A stretch of DNA of 38,643 nucleotides from Borreliella garinii (GTDB taxonomy: Bacteria; Spirochaetota; Spirochaetia; JABEVK01): positions 1 through 38,643 of the forward strand of contig DYOB01000014.1 in the NCBI GenBank assembly GCA_020720765.1, read 5' to 3'. Every line of letters starts with the position of its first letter. The first letter of the stretch is position 1. Under the pieces are notes generated by a model. It saw nothing but the letters and a program-made list of their open reading frames with translations. It was not told where the DNA came from and did not search any database. Positions 1 to 6,698 of the stretch are shown piece after piece. The position numbers were made by a program, and so were the translations under genes.

Positions 1-475
1 ACCAGGGAATTTCGTTGCAAATTTCCTCCAGAAATTCCTTATCGGTTTCGGAGAACTCGTTCAGGACATCGGCATCGACATCGAGAACTCCTACCACACT
101 GCCTGCGCGTGTTATGGGGACGACGATTTCTGACTTGGAAGCCGAGGAGCAGGCTATGTGCCCCGGAAACTCTTCAACATTTGGAACAATAACGGTAACA
201 GCGTCCCGCCAGGCTACACCGCAGACGCCCCGGCCGTAGGCTATCCTGGTGCAAGCAATCGGGCCTTGAAAGGGTCCTAGAACCAATTCCTCACCCTTAA
301 CAAGGTAAAAACCCACCCAAAAAAAACCCAGGGTCTGTTTAATTGCGGCGGTAATATTCGCCAAATTCGCCACAAGGTCGTTCTCCCCTTGGGTCAATGC
401 CCGAATTTGGGGTACCAATTCTTCATAAATCTGCTTTTTTGATCCATTTTCCGTCACAATCAAGGTTTCGGCCAT
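1..475 (-). CDS. msrC: Free methionine-(R)-sulfoxide reductase (fRMsr, GAF domain), C-terminus truncated by window edge
   Basis: Minus-strand translation from ATG at 475: MAETLIVTENGSKKQIYEELVPQIRALTQGENDLVANLANITAAIKQTLGFFWVGFYLVKGEELVLGPFQGPIACTRIAYGRGVCGVAWRDAVTVIVPNVEEFPGHIACSSASKSEIVVPITRAGSVVGVLDVDADVLNEFSETDKEFLEEICNEIPW. The three family cysteines are present (ACTRI, GVCG, HIACS). Confidence 0.88.
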   Translation of the reverse strand, partial: MAETLIVTENGSKKQIYEELVPQIRALTQGENDLVANLANITAAIKQTLGFFWVGFYLVKGEELVLGPFQGPIACTRIAYGRGVCGVAWRDAVTVIVPNVEEFPGHIACSSASKSEIVVPITRAGSVVGVLDVDADVLNEFSETDKEFLEEICNEIPW

Positions 476-508
476 GATTTTTCCCCTTTATAAAAAATTC
501 TTACAGAA

Positions 509-537
509 ATACTAATAATGTCTATTGACATAGTCAA
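509..537 (-). promoter_or_regulatory. Putative sigma70-type promoter of msrC
   Basis: Minus strand TTGACT (532-537), 17-nt spacer, TAGTAT (509-514). Confidence 0.45.
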
Positions 538-553
538 GTATTATATGTAGGGT
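525..553 (+). promoter_or_regulatory. Putative promoter of the transporter/metY cluster
   Basis: TTGACA (525-530), 17-nt spacer, weak -10 TAGGGT (548-553). The -35 lies in the palindrome TTGACATAGTCAA (525-537). Confidence 0.4.
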
Positions 554-593
554 TGATGAACATGGATTTTATCAAAAAAGGAGGATATCTACC

Positions 594-1580
594 ATGATTC
601 AAAACCGATTCTTATTCACAGGCGTCTTATTAATGAGCTTCCTGATTCTGCTTTCCTGCGGCCAGGCTGGAACTTCGACTGAAAAACCCGCTGTTATCAG
701 ACTTGATTACGCAACGTACAACCCCGCTAGTCTAGTTTTGAAAGTTAAGGGATGGGCGGAGGAAGCCTTTGCGGAAGAGGGCATCACCGTCGAATGGACC
801 TTCAGCCAGGGCTCTAACCGTGCGCTGACTTTTCTACAAGGGGATAATATAGACTTCGGGTCTTCGGCTGGTGCTGCCGCCCTTATCAGCGCTTCCAACG
901 GAAATCCCGTAGAAATCGTCTATCTCTATTCCAAACCCGAGTGGACAGCCTTGGTTGCCCCTTCTGGTTCAGCGATAACCCAGATTGCCGACCTCAAAGG
1001 GAAAAAAGTTGCCGCCACTCTTGGAACAGACCCCTATATCTTCCTGCTTCGGTCGCTTTCATCTGTTGGCTTAAGCGAAAAGGATATAGAACTCGTACCC
1101 CTCCAGCACGGTGACGGAGCTACCGCTCTGTTAAGCGGTCAGGTGGACGCCTGGGCGGGGTTGGATCCGCACATGGCCAGGGTCGAGCTTGAGTCCGGTG
1201 CCAACCTGTTTTACCGGAACATTGACTTCAACACGTACGGAGTACTCAATGTCCGAAGTGAATTTGCGGAAACCTACCCTGCTTACGTTGAAAAAGTCAT
1301 TCGACTTTATGAAAGGGCCAGGGCGTATTTAAAGGAGAACCTTGCTGAGGGTGTGACTATTCTTGCCCTGGAAGCTCAAATCAACCCCGCTGTCGCCGAA
1401 CTCCAACTCACCCAAAGGACGGATCTTTCAAACCCTTTGCCCGACCAAAACCTTAGTGATGCTCTTAATTCTGCGGGTTCGGTTTTACAGATCGGAGGAC
1501 ATATCAAACCCGATGTTGATGTGGCAGCCACCGTCAGAGCCTTAGTTCAGCCGCAGTGGGCCCAACAGGCTCTCAAGTAA
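594..1580 (+). CDS. ABC transporter substrate-binding lipoprotein, nitrate/sulfonate/taurine (NMT1/SsuA-like) family
   Basis: Signal peptide with lipobox-like LLSCG; SBP features (DLKGKKVAATLGTDPY...); followed by permease and ATPase genes; RBS aaaggagg. Confidence 0.85.
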   Translation: MIQNRFLFTGVLLMSFLILLSCGQAGTSTEKPAVIRLDYATYNPASLVLKVKGWAEEAFAEEGITVEWTFSQGSNRALTFLQGDNIDFGSSAGAAALISASNGNPVEIVYLYSKPEWTALVAPSGSAITQIADLKGKKVAATLGTDPYIFLLRSLSSVGLSEKDIELVPLQHGDGATALLSGQVDAWAGLDPHMARVELESGANLFYRNIDFNTYGVLNVRSEFAETYPAYVEKVIRLYERARAYLKENLAEGVTILALEAQINPAVAELQLTQRTDLSNPLPDQNLSDALNSAGSVLQIGGHIKPDVDVAATVRALVQPQWAQQALK

Positions 1581-1600
1581 TTTAAATCGGGGAGGGAAAC

Positions 1601-2377
1601 ATGAAACGACTTACAAAACTTCTTTGGGGACTTATCGTCCCCGCTCTCCTCGTTCTTGTTTGGAGCGTGGCATCCTTAACGGGACTTGCCCCGGCCCATA
1701 CCCTACCCTCACCATGGTCAGTCCTTGTTTATATTGCTGAGTCTGCGGTCAAAGGAACCCTCTGGGGGCATCTCTTTTCAACACTTCTCAGGGTGCTTGG
1801 CGGGTTTTCCCTTGGTTTGGGGGCTGGGCTTTTTTTCGGGATACTTACAGGTCTTTCAGAGAAAGCCAGGCTGACCCTCGACCCGCTCCTTCAGGGTTTC
1901 CGCTCCATACCTTCTTTAGCCTGGGTTCCCCTCTTTCTTATTTGGCTGGGTATAGGTGAAGAAAGCAAGGTGGCACTCATAGCCTTAGGCGTATTTTTTC
2001 CAGTTTATTTAAATATCACAGCGGGTCTGGCCGGGGTGGACAGAAAGCTCATCGACCTCGGCAGGATACTCGGACTGAGTCACTTGCAACTTATCAGTAA
2101 AATTCATCTGCCGGCCGTCAGCCCGGATTTCTGGACAGGACTCAGAGGGGGCTTGGGATTGGGGTGGATGTTCGTCGTTGCGGCGGAAATCCTCGGTGCC
2201 AGCAAAGGGTTGGGATTTCTCCTTGAATACGGGAGAAATGTCACACGTCCAGAAATCATCCTGGCCAGTATCCTTCTCTTTGCCGTCGTTGGAAAAGCGA
2301 CCGATGGAATTCTAGCTTTTGCTGAAAGGAAGGCCCTGAAATGGCGAGACACTGTCGGGGAGGCCGGGAATGCTTGA
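1601..2377 (+). CDS. ABC transporter permease, SsuC/TauC-like
   Basis: Multi-TM protein with SIPSLAWVPLFLIWLGIGEESKVALIALGVFFPVYLNITAG EAA-like motif; overlaps the downstream ATPase by 8 nt. Confidence 0.88.
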   Translation: MKRLTKLLWGLIVPALLVLVWSVASLTGLAPAHTLPSPWSVLVYIAESAVKGTLWGHLFSTLLRVLGGFSLGLGAGLFFGILTGLSEKARLTLDPLLQGFRSIPSLAWVPLFLIWLGIGEESKVALIALGVFFPVYLNITAGLAGVDRKLIDLGRILGLSHLQLISKIHLPAVSPDFWTGLRGGLGLGWMFVVAAEILGASKGLGFLLEYGRNVTRPEIILASILLFAVVGKATDGILAFAERKALKWRDTVGEAGNA

Positions 2378-3131
2378 AGTCACCAATCTCGAAAAAAAGT
2401 TCCGTTCGGGAAAGTCAGCCTTTAAAGAGATGAACTTTAATATCGAACCGGCGTCCATTGTAGGAATCCTCGGGACTTCGGGTTGCGGGAAATCGAGTCT
2501 CCTCAGGGTTCTTTCAGGTTTGGATTCAGCCTCATCGGGGGAAGTCCTCCTTGAAGGTTCTCCGCTTAGAGGGCTCGATCCCAGGGTCAACCTTGTCTTC
2601 CAGGAACCGCGTCTTCTGCCTTGGCTCAATGTCAGGGAAAATGTCCTCTTCGGTATAACAAAAGACACTTCCCCCGAGGATGCCCGAACCCAGGTTACAA
2701 GGGCCCTCAAACAGGTGGGCATGGATGGCTATCAAGCCTTATACCCAAAACAATGCTCAGGTGGTATGGCGCAACGCACCGCCCTCGCAAGAGCTCTTGT
2801 ACGAACACCGGAGGTTCTTTTACTCGACGAACCCTTTTCCGCCCTCGACGCCTTTATCCGTATGCAGCTCCAGGATATACTCTTGGAAATACACGCTCAA
2901 TCCAAGGCCACGATGATTCTCGTAACCCACGATATCGATGAAGCACTCTACCTCTGCGACAGAATCATGGTCTTCAGGGGGCAGCCAGGACGCCTAGTGA
3001 GGGACATGAAGGTAGAACTCCCCCGTCCAAGACATCGGGGTGATCCATGGCTTGGCCAGGCTAAGGAAGAGATTCTCGAACTTTTAGACTTGGCTAAACA
3101 TCACGAAGAAGATTTGACCTATTATATTTGA
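2370..3131 (+). CDS. ABC transporter ATP-binding protein, SsuB/TauB-like
   Basis: Walker A GTSGCGKSS, signature CSGGMAQR, Walker B VLLLDEPFSALD, H-loop THDIDEA. Confidence 0.92.
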   Translation: MLEVTNLEKKFRSGKSAFKEMNFNIEPASIVGILGTSGCGKSSLLRVLSGLDSASSGEVLLEGSPLRGLDPRVNLVFQEPRLLPWLNVRENVLFGITKDTSPEDARTQVTRALKQVGMDGYQALYPKQCSGGMAQRTALARALVRTPEVLLLDEPFSALDAFIRMQLQDILLEIHAQSKATMILVTHDIDEALYLCDRIMVFRGQPGRLVRDMKVELPRPRHRGDPWLGQAKEEILELLDLAKHHEEDLTYYI

Positions 3132-3144
3132 CGGGAGGTTTTTT

Positions 3145-4899
3145 ATGACGACAGATGTACTCGCCCCCACGCTTGTTACACCGACCCATCTTGAAAATGA
3201 CAAAAATTGGAGTGGGGACTTTACCTGGGAAAAAGCTTGGAGTTTTTTCAACTTTAAACATGGTGGCAAGGTCAATCTTGCCTACGAAGCCGTCGACCGT
3301 CATGTAGAAATGGGCTGGGGCGATAAAATTGCTTTGAGATATATCGATCAGGCCAAGGACTTCGCCTGGACCTATAAAGAATTAAAAATACGCTCGGATT
3401 ATTTCGCGAAGATGCTCAAGGATAAGGGCTTGGAAAAGGGGGACAGAGTTTTTATTTTTCTACCCAAGGTCCCTGAACTCTACGCAGCCATCCTCGGAGC
3501 CATAAAGGCAGGGGCGGTCGCCGGACCTCTCTTTGAAGCATTTTATGAGGACGCCCTTCGGGATAGGCTTGGCGACTGCGGGGCAAAGTTCCTCATCACC
3601 AATTCAGAACTTGCCTCCCGCGTTCCCAAAGCCGATCTACCGCTTTTAAAAAACCTGATAGTACTAGAAGAATTATTTCCCGATATTTCCAAGACCCCCG
3701 TAAGTAATAAAAGCCAGACCGTCTGGTTGGATCTGGAAGACGGTCTTATCATCCACTATACTTCTGGGTCAACTGGTAAACCCAAGGGTATTCTCCACGC
3801 CCACCGCGCCATGATCCAACACGCTCTGACGGGCCGCTGGGTTCTCGACCTGAAGGACAAAGATGTCTACTGGTGCACTGCGCACCCGGGTTGGGTTACC
3901 GGGTCGTCGTATGGAATATTTGCACCTTTGTTGAATAGGGCGACAATCTTAGTCAATGGAGGAAGGTTTGACGCGGACACTTGGTATTCTTTGATAGCCA
4001 AGGCCGGGGTAACAGTTTGGTATTCTGCTCCAACTGCTTTCCGTATGCTTTTGGCAGCTGGAGATGAAGCTCATGAAAGACACTACCTTTCCTCGCTTAG
4101 GCATATTTTATCGGTCGGGGAACCTCTTAACCCTGAACTGGTCCATTGGGGGAAAAGAGCCTTCGGCGTACGGGTTCACGATACATGGTGGATGACGGAA
4201 ACAGGCGCACAGCTGATAGTCAATCTTCCGAATGCTCCTATCCGGCCGGGTTCGATGGGCTGGCCCCTGCCCGGCATCGATGCGATGATCCTGGACTCTG
4301 ATCTTAACGAAGTCCCACCGGGGCAAGTTGGTCAGCTTTCTATTAAAACTCCTTGGCCTTCATTAATGAAAACTGTATGGAACAACAAGGAAAAATTTTC
4401 TTCCTATTTCGTTGAAGTTCAAGGAAAAGGGACTTATTATCTTTCAGGGGATTCAGCAAAAATGGATTGGGACGGTTCTATTTTTTTCCAGGGCCGTGAT
4501 GATGATTTGATAGTTTCCGGCGGAGAAAAGATCAGCCCTTTCGAAGTTGAATCGACTCTTATAGAGCATCCTTCTGTCAGCGAGGCGGGTGTGATCGCTC
4601 AACCGGATGAATTGAGGGGAAACCTGGTAAAGGCTTATGTTGTTTTACGCGATGCAGTCTCCCCGAGCGAAAACCTTGCCGACGACATCAGGGATTTTGT
4701 GAAGACAAAACTTTCTGCACACGCCTACCCGCGTGAAGTAGAGATTGTTGCCTCTTTACCTAAAACACGGGTGAGCGGAAAAATTATGAGAAGGGTTCTC
4801 AAAGCCTGGGACAATGGAACAGATGTAGGAGATACCACGACACTTGATTCTCCCATTCGTCATACCTTGGCAAAAAGTCAAATAAGGAGGGATAAATGA
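3145..4899 (+). CDS. AMP-dependent acyl-CoA (acetyl-CoA-like) synthetase
   Basis: YTSGSTGKPKGILH P-loop; WWMTETG; YYLSGDSAKMDWDGSIFFQGRDDDLI; C-terminal TRVSGKIMRRVLK acetylation-site motif. Confidence 0.9.
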   Translation: MTTDVLAPTLVTPTHLENDKNWSGDFTWEKAWSFFNFKHGGKVNLAYEAVDRHVEMGWGDKIALRYIDQAKDFAWTYKELKIRSDYFAKMLKDKGLEKGDRVFIFLPKVPELYAAILGAIKAGAVAGPLFEAFYEDALRDRLGDCGAKFLITNSELASRVPKADLPLLKNLIVLEELFPDISKTPVSNKSQTVWLDLEDGLIIHYTSGSTGKPKGILHAHRAMIQHALTGRWVLDLKDKDVYWCTAHPGWVTGSSYGIFAPLLNRATILVNGGRFDADTWYSLIAKAGVTVWYSAPTAFRMLLAAGDEAHERHYLSSLRHILSVGEPLNPELVHWGKRAFGVRVHDTWWMTETGAQLIVNLPNAPIRPGSMGWPLPGIDAMILDSDLNEVPPGQVGQLSIKTPWPSLMKTVWNNKEKFSSYFVEVQGKGTYYLSGDSAKMDWDGSIFFQGRDDDLIVSGGEKISPFEVESTLIEHPSVSEAGVIAQPDELRGNLVKAYVVLRDAVSPSENLADDIRDFVKTKLSAHAYPREVEIVASLPKTRVSGKIMRRVLKAWDNGTDVGDTTTLDSPIRHTLAKSQIRRDK

Positions 4900-6194
4900 G
4901 TAACACGAAGGATTTTGGTTTTGAGACTAAGATGATCCACGCCGGGCACGTCCCGGACAGCCAGAATGGTGCTAGGGCGGTCCCAATTTTTCAGACGAGC
5001 TCATTCGTGTTTTTTAACGCGGATCACGCGGCCCAATTATTTGACCTGAAACAATACGGACATATTTACAGCCGTATTTCAAACCCGACGGTCGCCGTGC
5101 TCGAGGAACGTATAGCAGCTCTGGAAGGTGCGACAGGAGCCCTCGCTACAGCCAGCGGCATGGCGGCCCAACTCTGTATCCTGCTGACTCTTTTAGAACC
5201 CGGCGACGAGATAGTCTCATCGAACCATCTTTATGGCGGTACCACTACCCAGTTCACTTATACCCTCACCCGGATGGGCAACAATGTAACCTTTGTCGAC
5301 CCAGACGACTTTGAAGCCTGGGAGAAGGCTATAACCCCTAAGACCAAGGCGCTGTATGCGGAGACCATAGGAAATCCTCAAGGTTCAATTCTCGATATCA
5401 AAAGACTCGCCCAACTCGCAGATTCAAAAAAAATCCCCCTGATTGTCGACAACACGCTGGCTACCCCCTATCTTTGCCGCCCTATCGAGCACGGTGCGAC
5501 ACTTATCAGTCATTCCGTGACCAAGTTTTTAGGAGGACACGGAAACTCCTTGGGTGGGGTTCTCCTCGATAGCGGGAAGTTTGATTTTTCGAGGTATCCT
5601 TCTATCGCAGAACCTTCACCCCAATACCATAACCTGAGATTTTTCGATACCTTCGGCCACTATGGTTTCCTGATGAAAGCCAGGGCGGCAACCCTTCGTG
5701 ACACCGGGGCAAGCCTTTCCCCAACCAACGCCTTCCTTCTGCTTCAAGGTGTGGAAACCCTCTCTCTCAGGATGGACCGCCACGTCGCAAATGCCCTGGC
5801 CGTGGCCTCCTACCTGGAGACCCACCCAGGTGTAACCTGGGTCAAATACGCCGGACTTAAGAACCATCCCCACCACGATAGAGCAAAAATTTACCTTCCC
5901 AAAGGGCCGGGTGCGGTATTATCTTTTGGTATCAAGGCGCAGGCAGGTAAAACTGAAAGGGAGGCTGGAAAACTGTTTATTGAGTCCCTTCAGATTTTTT
6001 CCCACCTAGCCAATATCGGTGATGTTCGTAGTCTGGTTATACACCCGGCGACGACCACGCACGCTCAGTTATCAGATTCAGAACTCAAGGCCAGCGGAGT
6101 CGGCCCGGAACTTATCCGGCTGTCAGTCGGAATAGAAACACAGGAGGATCTTTTATGGGACTTGGATCAAGCCTTTCGTGCAGTATCCGTTTAA
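4896..6194 (+). CDS. metY: O-acetylhomoserine sulfhydrylase / Cys-Met metabolism PLP-dependent enzyme
   Basis: YSRISNPTVAVLEERIAALEGATGALATASGMAA; SHSVTKFLGGHG PLP lysine motif; FSHLANIGDVRSLVIHPATTTH typical of MetY; ATGA overlap with the upstream gene. Confidence 0.9.
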   Translation: MSNTKDFGFETKMIHAGHVPDSQNGARAVPIFQTSSFVFFNADHAAQLFDLKQYGHIYSRISNPTVAVLEERIAALEGATGALATASGMAAQLCILLTLLEPGDEIVSSNHLYGGTTTQFTYTLTRMGNNVTFVDPDDFEAWEKAITPKTKALYAETIGNPQGSILDIKRLAQLADSKKIPLIVDNTLATPYLCRPIEHGATLISHSVTKFLGGHGNSLGGVLLDSGKFDFSRYPSIAEPSPQYHNLRFFDTFGHYGFLMKARAATLRDTGASLSPTNAFLLLQGVETLSLRMDRHVANALAVASYLETHPGVTWVKYAGLKNHPHHDRAKIYLPKGPGAVLSFGIKAQAGKTEREAGKLFIESLQIFSHLANIGDVRSLVIHPATTTHAQLSDSELKASGVGPELIRLSVGIETQEDLLWDLDQAFRAVSV

Positions 6195-6694
6195 ACACAG
6201 TATTAACCAATGAGCAGAAAGGACTCTATCAGAATCCTGAAACCATCCAGAGGATATTAAACACAAGCCGCTCTGTTGCCATTTTCGGGTTATCCTCCGA
6301 TTCTCAGAAAGCCAGTTATTTTGTGGCAAGTTACCTTCCGACTTCCGGCTACGAAATCTATCCGGTTAATCCTAAAGGGGGAAATATTTTGGAGCGCAGA
6401 GTCTATACGAGCCTCGCCGAAATTTGACACTCTGTTGTCGTCGTTGACATCTTTAGACCGCGCCATGAAGTACCTGAAATCCTTGAGCAGGCCGTAGCCC
6501 TGGGTATTAAGGTGTTTTGGTAGCAATTAAGGATCAACGACCTCGTTTCAGCACAGAAAGTTAAGGAAGCCGAAATGGACAGCATCGTTAATCTCTGTAT
6601 GAAAATCTAGTGCGGCCGCTATTCAGGCGGACTTCACGAGGTGGGAATGAACACGGAACTCCTGAGCGCAAAAAGGACGCACCGATGGGTATGA
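6194..6694 (+). pseudogene. CoA-binding domain (YccU-like) protein with three in-frame premature stops
   Basis: One frame reads ...NPETIQRILNTSRSVAIFGLSSDSQKASYFVASYLPTSGYEIYPVNPKGGNILERRVYTSLAEI*HSVVVVDIFRPRHEVPEILEQAVALGIKVFW*QLRINDLVSAQKVKEAEMDSIVNLCMKI*CGRYSGGLHEVGMNTELLSAKRTHRWV*. Stops at 6425 (TGA), 6521 (TAG), 6608 (TAG); apparent natural end 6692-6694. Start uncertain. Confidence 0.75.
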
Positions 6695-6698
6695 CCTG

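Noticed and set aside
6425-6427. TGA as selenocysteine or alternative-code codon
   Set aside because: The aligned family position is not Cys, two TAG stops follow in the same frame, and neighbouring genes use TGA and TAG as normal stops.
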